Part shown: positions 1-8,616 of the stretch, one piece after another
Layout: each line of letters begins with the position of its first letter
Position numbering within the stretch: the first letter of the stretch is position 1
From: Salinarimonas soli
Lineage (GTDB): Bacteria > Pseudomonadota > Alphaproteobacteria > Rhizobiales > Beijerinckiaceae
Assembly: GCF_008386575.1 (NCBI RefSeq)
Contig: NZ_VUOA01000040.1
Coordinates: 1-47,966 of the forward strand
Length of the DNA stretch: 47,966 nucleotides
Reading direction: 5' to 3'
The notes under the pieces: model-generated
Told to the model about the DNA's origin: nothing
Seen by the model: only the letters and a program-made list of their open reading frames with translations
Database searches by the model: none
Position numbers and translations under genes: made by a program

Positions 1-36
1 CCCCCCCCTGGGGGGGGGGGGGGCGGGGGGGGGGCG
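1..36. other. Homopolymer-like window edge
   Basis: The first bases are runs of C and then G with almost no other base. Nothing else in the window looks like this. It is most simply read as low-quality sequence at a contig end. No gene is supported between here and the tRNA at 309; the rest of that stretch holds one C-rich/G-rich palindrome near 123-146. Confidence 0.6.
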
Positions 37-122
37 TGACGGCGGTGTCCTACCCGAAAAGATCACCAGCCGATCGGGTGCGTCCTGTTCTGCTCCACCT
101 CAGCCGTCACCCCCACCCCCAA

Positions 123-146
123 CCCCTCCCCGCAAGGGGGAGGGGA
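123..146. repeat. CCCCTCCCC/GGGGAGGGG palindromic repeat
   Basis: A C-rich arm is followed by CGCAAG and a G-rich arm. The same design recurs in intergenic space at about 3137-3166, 5883-5908, 42380-42405, 42635-42662 and at the right edge of the window. These are short extragenic palindromes of the kind common in Hyphomicrobiales genomes. Confidence 0.55.
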
Positions 147-308
147 GCGCGTTGCGCCTCGCCACAGTGCGGGCGTCCACTGGGCACAGCCGGAGGACCG
201 CAGCGTCGCGAGCCTGCGCGCGGAGGACTGCGAAAACCCGCTTGCATCCCGCCGAGAATTGCTCCATATGCAGCGCCTCGACGGCGCCGCGGCGCGGTCG
301 AGACGGAT

Positions 309-383
309 GCGGGTGTAGCTCAGGGGTAGAGCACAACCTTGCCAAGGTTGGGGTCGAGGGTTCGAATCCCTTCGCCCGCTCCA
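309..383 (+). tRNA. tRNA-Gly(GCC)
   Basis: A full cloverleaf can be folded. The acceptor stem is GCGGGTG paired with CGCCCGC, the D arm contains TAGCTCAGGGGTAGAGC, the anticodon stem is CAACC/GGTTG around the loop TTGCCAA (anticodon GCC), and the T arm carries GGTTCGAATCC. CCA is encoded. A Rho-independent terminator follows at 416-445. Confidence 0.96.
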
Positions 384-415
384 AATTCTCCTTGTCCCCT
401 CAAGGATGCTCGAAG

Positions 416-445
416 GCCCGCCGCTCAGGCGGGCTTTTCGCTTTT
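416..445 (+). terminator. Terminator after tRNA-Gly
   Basis: The hairpin is GCCCGCC-GCTCA-GGCGGGC and is followed by TTTTCGCTTTT. It lies 33 bp after the tRNA CCA end and just before the convergent end of the HWE kinase gene, so it may serve both directions. Confidence 0.8.
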
Positions 446-455
446 CAGGTCCCCT

Positions 456-2282
456 TCACATCTCCGGCAGCGGCGCCTCGACGGTGCAGACCACGCCCTC
501 GGGCGCGTAGGCGAGGTCGACCGTGCCGCCAAGCTCGGCGCCGAGGCTTCGCACGAGCCGAGTCCCGAAGCCGCTGCGGGTCGGGGGCGCGACCGGCGGG
601 CCGTGGCGCTCCTCCCAACGCAGGTGCAGGCGCCGTCCCGATTCGGTGCCGACCTCCCAGCGAATCGCCACCCGCCCCGTCGGCACCGAGAGCGCGCCGT
701 ATTTCGCCGCGTTGGTGGTGAGCTCGTAGAGCGCCATGGCGATGGCGAGAGCGGCTCGGGGGTCGAGGCGCACCTCCGGTCCCTGCAGCGCGAACCGGTC
801 GTCCCCGCGATAGGCCGCGACCGCCTCCCCGATGATCTCGCGCAGCTCCGCGCCCTCCCAGTTCTCCCGGGTCAGCACGTCGTGGGCCTGGGCGAGCGCC
901 ATGAGGCGGCCCTCGAAGGTTCGGCGCGTGTCGTCGGCGCCCGGGGCGCCCTTGAAGGTCTGGGCCGCGATGGCCTGGACGGTCGCGAGCGTGTTCTTCA
1001 CCCGGTGGTTCAGCTCGTTGATGAGGAGCCGCTGGTGGATCTCGCCCTGCTTGCGGTCGTGGATGTCCTCGGTGGTGCCGTACCACTTCACGATCCGGCC
1101 GCTCTCGTCGCGGCGGGGATAGGCGCGCGAATGCATCCAGCGATAGGTGCCGTCGCGCATGCAGGCCCGGTGCTCGATGTCGTAGGGCTTTCCCGTGGTC
1201 ACGGCCTCGGTCCAGACCGCCACGGAGCGGTCGAGATCCTCCGGATGCATCACCTCGCCCCAGGAGGCGCCGAGCCCGCTGGTGCCGGTCCAGTCGTGCC
1301 AGCGCGCCCCGACCGAATCGAGCAAGCCGTCGGGCGTGGCGGTCCAGGCGGTCTGCGGGCTCAGGTCGATGGCGGTGCGGTAATGGGCCTCGCTCTCGCG
1401 CAGGGCAAGCTCCGTGAGCCGCATCTCCGTGACGTCGTGACCCTCGATGAAGATTCCCGTGACCCCGCCGCGCTCGTCGGTGAGGGGCTGGAGGACGAAA
1501 TCCACGTAGCGCGTCTCCAGCGCTTCGCCGGCCCGGCGCCGCAGGCGGGCCGGCATGTGCCGGCCGAGATAGGGCCGCCCGCTCCGGTAGACCCCGTCGA
1601 GGAGCTCGAAATAGCCCTGGCCGTCCAATTCCGGCAGCGCCTCCCGGATTGATCGCCCGATCGCCTCGCGGCCGCCCACGAAATCGAGATAGGCCGCGTT
1701 GGCGAGCTCGAAGACGTGCTCCGGGCCGCGGGTGATCGCCATGATGCCGGGCGCCTGCTCGAACATGTCGCGCAGGCGCCGGCCCTCCTCGGCGATCCGG
1801 CGCTCAGCCAGCACGCGCTCGGTGGTCTCGACCACGATCGCCAGCACGCCCCCGGGCGCCCCGCTCTCGTCGAGGACAGGGCTGTAGTCGAGGTTCATCC
1901 ATACGGGCTCGGGCTCGCCGCGCCGGTGGAGCGTCAATTCCTGGTCGCGGAAGGAGAGCGAGCCGCCGGCGAGGCCCACCCGCATGACATGGTCGTTGAA
2001 GGCGGCCACCTCGGGCCAGCCCTCGCGCACCTTCGAGCCGAGCAGGCGCGGATGGCGATCGGCCGCGAAGCCCGAATAGGCGTCGTTGTAGATCATGACG
2101 CCGTCGGGGCCCCACAGGAGCACCATCGGGACGGGCGAGCGCAGCAGGATCCCGACGGTGGTCTTCAGGCTCTGGGGCCATCCCGCGATGTCGCCGAGCG
2201 GGGTGCGGCTCCACGCGTGGGCGCGCACGAGGGCGCCGAGCTCGCCGCCATCGAGGCCGTCATGGCACGGGTTGTCAGGCAT
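456..2282 (-). CDS. PAS-domain HWE-family sensor histidine kinase
   Basis: This 608-residue protein is a sensor kinase that should phosphorylate itself on His and pass the phosphate to a response regulator. Three PAS-like regions cover about residues 20-400; the third ends with the typical IVKWYGTTEDIHDRK. They are followed by the HWE/HisKA_2 dimerisation segment around LLINELNHRVKNTLATVQ, where the His is the phosphoacceptor. The ATPase domain has ELTTNAAKYGALS (N box) and the WEE and GFGTRLV segments typical of HWE kinases. No membrane segment is seen, so it is probably cytoplasmic. It is divergent from a single-domain response regulator at 2636 with a CtrA-like box between them, so the two may be partners; that pairing is inferred. 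No strong ribosome site marks the chosen ATG, and an internal start is possible. Confidence 0.9.
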   Translation of the reverse strand: MPDNPCHDGLDGGELGALVRAHAWSRTPLGDIAGWPQSLKTTVGILLRSPVPMVLLWGPDGVMIYNDAYSGFAADRHPRLLGSKVREGWPEVAAFNDHVMRVGLAGGSLSFRDQELTLHRRGEPEPVWMNLDYSPVLDESGAPGGVLAIVVETTERVLAERRIAEEGRRLRDMFEQAPGIMAITRGPEHVFELANAAYLDFVGGREAIGRSIREALPELDGQGYFELLDGVYRSGRPYLGRHMPARLRRRAGEALETRYVDFVLQPLTDERGGVTGIFIEGHDVTEMRLTELALRESEAHYRTAIDLSPQTAWTATPDGLLDSVGARWHDWTGTSGLGASWGEVMHPEDLDRSVAVWTEAVTTGKPYDIEHRACMRDGTYRWMHSRAYPRRDESGRIVKWYGTTEDIHDRKQGEIHQRLLINELNHRVKNTLATVQAIAAQTFKGAPGADDTRRTFEGRLMALAQAHDVLTRENWEGAELREIIGEAVAAYRGDDRFALQGPEVRLDPRAALAIAMALYELTTNAAKYGALSVPTGRVAIRWEVGTESGRRLHLRWEERHGPPVAPPTRSGFGTRLVRSLGAELGGTVDLAYAPEGVVCTVEAPLPEM

Positions 2283-2526
2283 CGCGGCCGCCCGGGCGCG
2301 GGTGCGCGGATCGGGACCGGGCCGGTCCGCCCGGCGGGATCATGCGAGGGGTGGCCAAGCGAGCGGTCTCGGAGAGAGCGGCGGACGACGTCCCGGCGCC
2401 ATACGACAGGCGAACCGGGGCCGACAAGCGTCCGATCGCCGCAACGGCAAAGGGCGAGGCGCCCGGTTATGCCCGGATCGTCCCCGCCCTGTTTGGTCCC
2501 CACGTGCCTGCCGGAAGGGTCGTCCG

Positions 2527-2548
2527 AAATGGTTAACAAATGGTTAAC
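2527..2548. promoter_or_regulatory. CtrA-like box (TTAA-N7-TTAAC)
   Basis: AAATGGTTAAC is repeated twice in tandem with an 11-bp period. This creates TTAA-N7-TTAAC, which matches the full CtrA consensus known in alphaproteobacteria. It lies 88 bp before the response regulator start and about 245 bp before the kinase start on the other strand. The rest of the 353-bp gap shows no gene. Confidence 0.6.
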
Positions 2549-2635
2549 GTGACCATCCGTCATCAACGGAGCCGTAACCGTTCGGGGTGCGCCCGCGTTG
2601 GTCCAGGAGGCCGCCGCCCTCGCACAGGAGAGCCC

Positions 2636-3010
2636 ATGGAGTCCCGTTCGAACGCTCCCGCCGTCCTCGTCGTCGAGGAGGAGACCCATCAGCGCGAGGC
2701 CATCGTCTCGCATCTCGAAGCCGCGGGCTTCTCGGCGCTCGGCGTCGAGAGCACGGACGAGGCCCTGGGCCTGCTTCGCGCCCGCACGATCCTCGCCCTC
2801 GTGACGGACGCGCACCTGCCGGGACCGATGGACGGGTTCGAGCTCGCCCAGACGGCGCGCGAGCGATTTGCCGACCTGCCGGTGGTGATGATGTCGGGGC
2901 ACTCGGACGCCAGCTCCGGCGCCCTGCCGGAGGGAGCGGCCTTCGTGGCCAAGCCCTATCTCCTGGAGCACCTGGTCCCGACCTTAAGGCGGATGACGGG
3001 CGTGCGGTGA
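2636..3010 (+). CDS. Single-domain response regulator
   Basis: This 124-residue protein is a receiver domain with no output domain. The acidic pocket is EEE at residues 14-16, the phosphoacceptor is D58 in LVTDAHLPG, the conserved Ser is in VMMSGHS and the Lys is in FVAKPY. The frame is open further upstream, but this ATG follows GGAGAGCCC and fits the family length. It probably acts as a phosphate shuttle or protein-interaction switch. It is divergent from the HWE kinase gene, its most likely partner. A CtrA-like box upstream suggests cell-cycle control, which is inferred. Confidence 0.88.
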   Translation: MESRSNAPAVLVVEEETHQREAIVSHLEAAGFSALGVESTDEALGLLRARTILALVTDAHLPGPMDGFELAQTARERFADLPVVMMSGHSDASSGALPEGAAFVAKPYLLEHLVPTLRRMTGVR

Positions 3011-3136
3011 GAGGCGCGCCTCGCCTCCCCCGCGTGGGGAGGGATGGGGGTCGAAAAGTCGAAGCGGGGGTTAGGGAGGGGAGCACGCACGCGCGTACAG
3101 CCCTTTTCTGGACCGGGACCTCTCGCGTCCCGACCC

Positions 3137-3166
3137 CCACCCCCTCCCCCCAAGGGGGAGGGGGAT
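3137..3166. repeat. C-rich/G-rich extragenic palindrome
   Basis: CCCCCTCCCCCC is followed by AAGGGGGAGGGGG. It belongs to the same family as the copy at 123 and lies between the convergent response regulator and L,D-transpeptidase genes, where it could also act as a bidirectional terminator. Confidence 0.5.
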
Positions 3167-3176
3167 CGGCGGCGCG

Positions 3177-3779
3177 TTACTGGAGGACGACGACGCGGGC
3201 GCCGACGCGGACCCGGTTGTAGAGGTCGGTGACGTCATCGTTCGTCATGCGGATGCAGCCCGAGGAGACGGCCTGACCGATGGTCTCGGGCTCGTTCGAG
3301 CCGTGGATCCGGTAGAGCGACGAGCCGAGATACATGGCGCGGGCGCCAAGCGGGTTCTCCGGGCCGCCGGGCATGTAGCGCGGCAGGTCGGGGCGGCGGC
3401 GCAGCATCTCGGCCGGCGGACGCCAATCGGGCCACTCGCGCTTCATGCTCACCGTCTTGGTTCCGCTCCAGGTGAAGCCGGGACGGCCGACGCCCACCGA
3501 GTACTGGATCGCCTCGCCGCGGCCCGTGACGTAGAACAGGCGGCGCTGGGAGGTGGAGATCACGATCGTGCCGGGGGCGAACTTCCCGTCGAACTGCACG
3601 AGCTGACGCGGCTCGGCGACGGCCTGGGGCCGGAAATAATCGCTGTCGTCGGGCTGGCTTGAGCCGGAAAAGAGGGGATCGTTGTAGGCCGCGTAGCGGG
3701 CCGAGGAGGTGTCGAGCGGAGACGCGTGGGCGGCGACCGAGCACAGGAGCCCGGCGAGGACGAAGGCAAGACGGCGCAT
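3177..3779 (-). CDS. L,D-transpeptidase (YkuD domain), exported
   Basis: The 200-residue product starts with a signal peptide, MRRLAFVLAGLLCSVAAHAS. The YkuD catalytic segment has H159 in YRIHGS and the nucleophile C175 in SSGCIRM. Enzymes of this family make 3-3 cross-links in peptidoglycan or attach proteins to it in the periplasm. The frame extends 13 codons upstream, but this ATG begins the signal peptide and is preceded by GAGGGAAT. It is a single gene, convergent with the response regulator and divergent from the ABC exporter at 4002. The substrate cannot be read from the sequence. Confidence 0.92.
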   Translation of the reverse strand: MRRLAFVLAGLLCSVAAHASPLDTSSARYAAYNDPLFSGSSQPDDSDYFRPQAVAEPRQLVQFDGKFAPGTIVISTSQRRLFYVTGRGEAIQYSVGVGRPGFTWSGTKTVSMKREWPDWRPPAEMLRRRPDLPRYMPGGPENPLGARAMYLGSSLYRIHGSNEPETIGQAVSSGCIRMTNDDVTDLYNRVRVGARVVVLQ

Positions 3780-4001
3780 GTGAGTATTCCCTCGATGTGC
3801 TTGGCAGGGCAACGTCACAGCAGCGCTCGCGGTTCACTCGACGATGACGAAAATGCGTCACCTTTTCCGTTTCAACCTTCCGTGAACCTGCCGCTACGGC
3901 CAGGCTTGCTTGGCCGGAACGCACGAGCGTGATTCGCGCCGCCTCCTCCGGGACGGCCCATCGTTGTCGTCGGGGCGCTGGCGTGCTAGCGCGCTCGTCC
4001 C

Positions 4002-5771
4002 ATGGCCAAACCTCGCTTGTCCCTCCGCGGCGATACGGGTCCGCTCCTCGGCCGCCTCTGGCACGCCTGGGTCCGCCCGCACACGCCGACGCTCGTCGTC
4101 ATTCTCGCCCTGATCGCCGTGGGAGCGGCGGCGACGAGCCTCTACCCGCTCCTCATCAAGTACGCCTTCGACGCCTTCGACCGGCGCGACATGGGAGCGA
4201 TCCAGTGGGCGCCCCTCGTCGTGGTGGTGGTCACGGCCGTGAAGGGCTTCGCGCTCTACGGGCAGGTGGTGCTCGTCAACCGGGTGGTGACCCGGGTCGA
4301 GGCCGACATGCAGGCGGCGCTCTATGCCCGCCTGATCGACGCGGATCTGGCCGTGCTCGGGCGGGAGAGCGCCGCGGCCCTGACCCAGCGCTTCACCACG
4401 GATTTCTCCTACATCAAGGAGGCGCTGACGCGGCTCGCCACCGTGTTCGTGCGCGACGTTCTCACGGTCGCCGCGCTCGTCTGCGCCATGCTGTGGATCG
4501 ATCCCGTGGCGACCCTGGCGGCGGGCGTGCTCGCCCCCATCGTGGCCCCGCCCATCGCCCGCATCGGCAAGAAGCTGCGCCACGTCTCAACGGCGACGCA
4601 GGAGCAGATCGGCGCCATGGCGGGCCTCGTCTCCGAGAGCCTCGCGGGGGCCCGCGTCGCCAAGGCCTATCGGCTCGAGGGCTATCTCAAGGGCCGCGTC
4701 GCGGATGCCTTCGAGGGCGTGCGCCGCCTCAAGATGAAGGCCGCCAACGCCCGGGCCCGCCTCGACCCGCTGCTCGAGATCGGGGGCGGCGTCGGCGTCG
4801 CCGCGGTGCTGGCGCTCATCGGCTGGCGCATCGGCCAGGGCGCCACCACGATCGGCGACTTCACGGGCTTCGTGACGGCGCTGCTGCTCGCCGCCCAGCC
4901 GATCCGCGCGCTCGGCAACCTGCACGCCATCCTCCAGGAGGCGGCGGCGGCCTTGAAGCGCTATTTCGCCGTGATGGACACGGCGCCCACCATCGCCGAC
5001 CGGCCCGGCGCGGCCCCCCTGGAGGTCTCCCGCGGCGAGGTGCGCTTTTTGGGCGTCGGCTTCCGCTACCGGCCCGACGCCGCGGCGCTCACGGGCGTCG
5101 ACCTCGTGGCGGCGGGCGGGCGCACCACGGCGCTCGTCGGGCGCTCGGGCTCGGGCAAGTCGACGCTGCTCGCCCTCGTGCCGCGCTTCTTCGATGCCGG
5201 CGAGGGGCGCATCCTCATCGATGGGCAGGACATCCGCGACGTCAATATCGCGTCCTTGCGCGACGCGGTCGCGGTGGTGACGCAGGACGTGGTGCTGTTC
5301 GACGGCACGGTGCGCGACAACATCGCCTTCGGGCGCCCGCAGGCCGGGCAGGATGCCATCGAGGCGGCGGCCCGGGCGGCGGCGGCCCACGACTTCATCG
5401 CCTGCCTGCCGGCGGGCTACGACACGATCGTGGGGCCGGGCGGCACGCAGCTCTCGGGCGGCGAGCGCCAGCGCGTGTCGCTCGCCCGCGCCTTCCTCAA
5501 GGACGCGCCGATCCTGCTCCTCGACGAGGCGACCTCGGCGCTCGACGCGGAATCGGAACGCCTCGTCCAGGCGGCGCTCGCCGAACTCATGCGCGGGCGC
5601 ACCACCCTCGTCATCGCCCACCGCCTCGCCACGGTGCGGGACGCGGACCTCATCGTGGTCATGGAGGGCGGCCGCGTGGTCGAGACGGGCTCCCACGACG
5701 AGCTTTTCGCCCGCGCGGGCGCCTATGCGCGGCTCGTGCGGCTGCAGATGAGCCGGGACGAGGTGGCGTGA
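4002..5771 (+). CDS. ABC exporter, fused permease and ATPase (MsbA-like)
   Basis: At 589 residues this is a half-transporter of the MsbA/lipid A and drug exporter type. Residues 1-320 hold about six hydrophobic segments. The nucleotide-binding domain has Walker A GRSGSGKST at 380-388, the Q-loop VTQDVVLF, the signature LSGGERQR, Walker [13 protein letters not shown] and the H-loop IAHRL. It should work as a homodimer in the inner membrane. Nothing nearby fixes the cargo, so lipid, glycolipid or drug export are all possible. A longer frame overlaps it from 3929 but lacks the family start; ATG 4002 gives the usual length. A 220-bp gap separates it from the divergent transpeptidase. Confidence 0.92.
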   Translation: MAKPRLSLRGDTGPLLGRLWHAWVRPHTPTLVVILALIAVGAAATSLYPLLIKYAFDAFDRRDMGAIQWAPLVVVVVTAVKGFALYGQVVLVNRVVTRVEADMQAALYARLIDADLAVLGRESAAALTQRFTTDFSYIKEALTRLATVFVRDVLTVAALVCAMLWIDPVATLAAGVLAPIVAPPIARIGKKLRHVSTATQEQIGAMAGLVSESLAGARVAKAYRLEGYLKGRVADAFEGVRRLKMKAANARARLDPLLEIGGGVGVAAVLALIGWRIGQGATTIGDFTGFVTALLLAAQPIRALGNLHAILQEAAAALKRYFAVMDTAPTIADRPGAAPLEVSRGEVRFLGVGFRYRPDAAALTGVDLVAAGGRTTALVGRSGSGKSTLLALVPRFFDAGEGRILIDGQDIRDVNIASLRDAVAVVTQDVVLFDGTVRDNIAFGRPQAGQDAIEAAARAAAAHDFIACLPAGYDTIVGPGGTQLSGGERQRVSLARAFLKDAPILLLDEATSALDAESERLVQAALAELMRGRTTLVIAHRLATVRDADLIVVMEGGRVVETGSHDELFARAGAYARLVRLQMSRDEVA

Positions 5772-5793
5772 GAGGGGTAGCCCCCTTCACGGC

Positions 5794-6110
5794 CCTCATG
5801 CTGAGGCGCGAAGCGTTGACGCACGCAGCACGCATGTGAGCCGGAGGGAGATCCCTGGAGCGCCCCTCAAGGCTCATGCACTCCCCTCTCTCATGGGGAG
5901 AGGGGCCGGGGGTGAGGGGGTACCACGCTGATCCAGCGGTCCGCCCAGCCCCCTCATGCTGAGGTGCCTGCGCCAGCAGGCGTCTCGAAGCACCCAGCAC
6001 CTTGCCACAGCCCTCCGGAGACCTCTGGAACGCCCTTCGAGGCCGGGCTCACGCAGGGCACCTCAGGACGAGCTCGGGAGGGTCGGACAAGCGAGCCCTC
6101 CCTACCCCTC
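5794..6110. repeat. Cluster of extragenic palindromic repeats
   Basis: Two related elements begin with CCTCATGCTGAGG: a shorter one at about 5796-5875 and a longer one at about 5952-6078. The longer one carries the internal palindrome TGCCTGCGCCAGCAGGCG and ends with GGGCACCTCAGGACGAG, giving an overall dyad. A CCCCTCTC/GAGAGGGG palindrome lies between them at 5883-5908. A third copy of the long element is at 42466-42590. No gene is supported in this stretch. Confidence 0.6.
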
Positions 6111-6124
6111 TCGGCACTCAATTC

Positions 6125-6481
6125 CTACGGGCAGACGAAGCCGCCCGCGCCGTCGCTGCCGCAGCGGGCTCCGGTGGGGAGGATGACGCCACCATTGCCG
6201 TCGGAGCGCACATAGGCGCCGTTGGGCAAGCGGAAGCCGCCGACGCCGTCGGAGGCCACGCGGGTGCCGTCGGGCAGGGTGTAGCCCCCCGCGCCGTCGG
6301 AGGCGATGCGCCGTGGGCCGCTCGCGGGCGGGACCGCCGCGGGGGTCACGGCGGGCGCCGGCGCGACGGGAGCGACCGGCACGGCCGCCACCTGCACGGC
6401 CTGGGGGGCCTGGTTTCGGGAGAAGCCTACGCAGCCTGAGGCGACGGAGGCGAGGGCGGCGACAAGGACGAGATGACGCAT
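6125..6481 (-). CDS. Small lipoprotein with four SDGxGG repeats
   Basis: The 118-residue product has a lipoprotein signal ending at VASGC (C17), so it should be lipid-anchored. An Ala/Pro/Val-rich linker covers residues 25-55. The rest is four copies of a unit of about 17 residues built on SDGxGGxxLPxGxxV; the last has two extra Cys (GARCGSDGAGGFVCP), which may form a disulfide. The function is not recognised. The regular Asp/Gly spacing could favour a beta-repeat or ion-binding fold, which is only a guess. It stands alone between the repeat cluster and gabD. Confidence 0.75.
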   Translation of the reverse strand: MRHLVLVAALASVASGCVGFSRNQAPQAVQVAAVPVAPVAPAPAVTPAAVPPASGPRRIASDGAGGYTLPDGTRVASDGVGGFRLPNGAYVRSDGNGGVILPTGARCGSDGAGGFVCP

Positions 6482-6603
6482 CGGAGAACGGGCCTGTTGG
6501 GTCGGATCCGGCGATCTTAAGGGAGGGCTTCGGGACCCGCCAGCGGGTCGCGTCCCGGAGCCCGCGTTTGCGGGCGCCAGGACGGTGCCTGCCGCGGGGG
6601 AAT

Positions 6604-8037
6604 CTAGAGGCCGGCCTGGCTCACGAACTTCGTGTTGAGATAGGCCTCCACCGCCTCGCGCCCGCCCTCCGAGCCGTAGCCCGAGTCCTTCATGCCGCCG
6701 AAGGGCACTTCGGGGATGGCGAGGCCGTTGTGGTTGATGGTGAGCATGCCGCTCTCGACGTTGGCGGCCAGCGCCGTCGCGGTCTTGGTCGAGCGGGTAT
6801 AGGCATAGGCCGCAAGGCCGAAGGGCAGACGGTTCGCCTCCTCGATCGCCTCGTCGAACCCGGCGAAGGTGGAGACCAGCGCCATGGGGCCGAAGGGCTC
6901 CTCGTTCATGGCGTGCGCCTCCCGCGAGACGTTCGTCAGCACCGTGGGCTCGAAGAAGAAGCCCTTGTTGCCGATGCGCCGCCCGCCGGTCTCGACCGTG
7001 GCGCCGCGCTGGACCGCGTCCGCCACCATGCCCTCCATGGCCTGCACGCGCCGTGCATTGGCCATGGCGCCCATGGTGCTCTCGGGATCGATGCCCGGCC
7101 CCACCTTGCGGGCCTTGGCGGCCGCGACCACGCGCTCCAGGAAGGGCTCGTAGACCGCCTCCTGGACGAGGAAGCGGGTCGGGGCGACACAGACCTGGCC
7201 CGCGTTGCGGAATTTCGCGGCCGTGAGCACGTTCGCGGCGGCGTCGAGGTCGGCGTCGTCGAACACGATCGCGGGCGCATGGCCGCCGAGCTCCATCGTG
7301 GCCCGCTTCATGTGCCGGCCCGCGAGCGCCGCGAGGTGCTTGCCGACGGGCGTGGAGCCCGTGAACGAGATCTTGCGGATGATCGGGTGCGGGATGAGGT
7401 ACTCGGAGATCTCCGCCGGCACGCCGTAGACGAGCCCCACCACGCCCTCGGGCACGCCCGCGTCCGCGAAGGCGCGGATGAGCTCGGCGGGGGAGGCGGG
7501 GGTCTCCTCGGGAGCCTTGACGATGATCGAGCAGCCCGTGGCGAGCGCCGCGGCGAGCTTGCGGACGATCTGGTTGATGGGGAAGTTCCAGGGCGTGAAG
7601 GCGGCGACGGGGCCGACGGGCTCCTTGAGCCCGAGCTGGTAGACACCCTCGGCGCGAGCCGGGATCACCCAGCCATAGGTGCGCCGGGCTTCCTCGGCGA
7701 ACCAGTCGATGGTGTCGGCGGCGCCCAGCGTCTCCATGCGGGCCTCGGCCAGCGGCTTGCCCTGTTCCAGGGTCATGAGCCGGGCGACCTCGTCGACGCG
7801 CGAGCGCAGCAGGTCGGCCGCCTTGCGCATCACCTTGGAGCGCTCGAAGGCGGAGGTCTTGCGCCAGGTGCGGAAGCCCTTCTCGGCGGCGGCGAGGGCG
7901 CGGTCGAGATCCTCGACGCCCGCATGCGCCACCGTGCCGATGGTCTCCTCGGTGGCGGGATCGAGCACGTCGATGGTGCGGCCCGAGAGGGCGGGCGTCC
8001 AGGCGCCGTCGATGAAGAGCTGCGTGTTCTTGTACAT
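6604..8037 (-). CDS. gabD: NAD(P)-dependent succinate-semialdehyde-type dehydrogenase
   Basis: This 477-residue aldehyde dehydrogenase has catalytic C283 in GQVCVAP and general base E249 in MELGGHAP. It also has [10 protein letters not shown] for cofactor binding, [10 protein letters not shown] and the C-terminal PFGGMKDSG. It best resembles the GabD class, which oxidises succinate semialdehyde to succinate in GABA catabolism. Related enzymes accept glutarate semialdehyde or glycolaldehyde, so the substrate is inferred. The ATG follows GAGGACATCCC. The Tn7-like element begins 154 bp upstream, so its native promoter region has been separated from the sequence that now sits beyond the element. 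Confidence 0.85.
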   Translation of the reverse strand: MYKNTQLFIDGAWTPALSGRTIDVLDPATEETIGTVAHAGVEDLDRALAAAEKGFRTWRKTSAFERSKVMRKAADLLRSRVDEVARLMTLEQGKPLAEARMETLGAADTIDWFAEEARRTYGWVIPARAEGVYQLGLKEPVGPVAAFTPWNFPINQIVRKLAAALATGCSIIVKAPEETPASPAELIRAFADAGVPEGVVGLVYGVPAEISEYLIPHPIIRKISFTGSTPVGKHLAALAGRHMKRATMELGGHAPAIVFDDADLDAAANVLTAAKFRNAGQVCVAPTRFLVQEAVYEPFLERVVAAAKARKVGPGIDPESTMGAMANARRVQAMEGMVADAVQRGATVETGGRRIGNKGFFFEPTVLTNVSREAHAMNEEPFGPMALVSTFAGFDEAIEEANRLPFGLAAYAYTRSTKTATALAANVESGMLTINHNGLAIPEVPFGGMKDSGYGSEGGREAVEAYLNTKFVSQAGL

Positions 8038-8186
8038 GGGATGTCCTCAGTCGAAGTCACGCCGTCGGGCGCCGGGGCGGACCAGGGGCGATGCTGCGGC
8101 GATCATGGCCCTGCGGCGCGTCCGTTTCCAGACGGCAGATGCGCCCCACGGTGAGGGCAGCCTAGGCGGGCGGCATGGGGACGAGG

Positions 8187-8191
8187 GAGAG
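8187..8191. repeat. Target-site duplication, left copy (GAGAG)
   Basis: GAGAG directly precedes the left inverted repeat and is repeated directly after the right one at 29329-29333. A 5-bp duplication is what Tn7 and its relatives make. The right flank is a short GA run, so the match is less specific than a random 5-mer. Confidence 0.75.
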
Positions 8192-8209
8192 TCTTGGGCG
8201 TCACATAAC
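8192..8209 (+). repeat. Left terminal inverted repeat
   Basis: TCTTGGGCGTCACATAAC matches the reverse complement of 29311-29328 at 17 of 18 positions. The mismatch is G here and T at the right end. Confidence 0.88.
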
Positions 8210-8266
8210 AGCCAACTCCCATGCCCTCAAGATCAATGACTTAGATCGGCATAGAAGCAATTACAA

Positions 8267-8325
8267 TCCGACAAGCCGCCAAATAAGTCCCGATTATGGC
8301 CCGTGCTCGCCAGATAAATTCCGAC
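8267..8325 (+). promoter_or_regulatory. Left-end TnsB-type binding repeats
   Basis: TCCGACAA at 8267 is followed after 3 bp by GCCAAATAA at 8278 and then TCCCGA at 8288. A second site, GCCAGATAAATTCCGAC, lies at 8309-8325. The right end carries TCCGACAA-ATT-GCCAAATAA-AA-TCCGAC on the other strand. These sites lie 75 bp or more from the left tip, whereas the right-end sites start at the tip. The remaining left-end DNA to 8616 holds no supported gene. Confidence 0.75.
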
Positions 8326-8616
8326 TGGTGTGACCCGGCGCGGGGCCCCGGCGACCAATAAGACGCCGTGAAAGCATTCCGCCCGGGTTCACCGGTGGGA
8401 GCGTCGCTGCATCCACGAGGGCCGGATCACCGAGCGGGCCAGGGTAGGGTACGCTCCGGCCGTTGATCGGCGGTCTGGTGGTCATCTCGTCGAAGGCACG
8501 GGCGTCGGCGCAGCAGCTGGATTTCCTCGCCGCGATGCAGGCTTAATTGCGAGAGACCTTCGCCGTTCCTGACGGTAATCGGGAGCGCCTATCTCGGGTG
8601 CCTCGTCGCGAGCCGC

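Noticed and set aside
339-1652. 437-codon plus-strand frame
   Set aside because: It is antisense to the HWE kinase gene, which has clear domains and motifs; long shadow frames are expected at this GC content.
6313-8154. 613-codon plus-strand frame
   Set aside because: It mirrors the aldehyde dehydrogenase gene and has low-complexity Arg/Gly-rich sequence with no family match.
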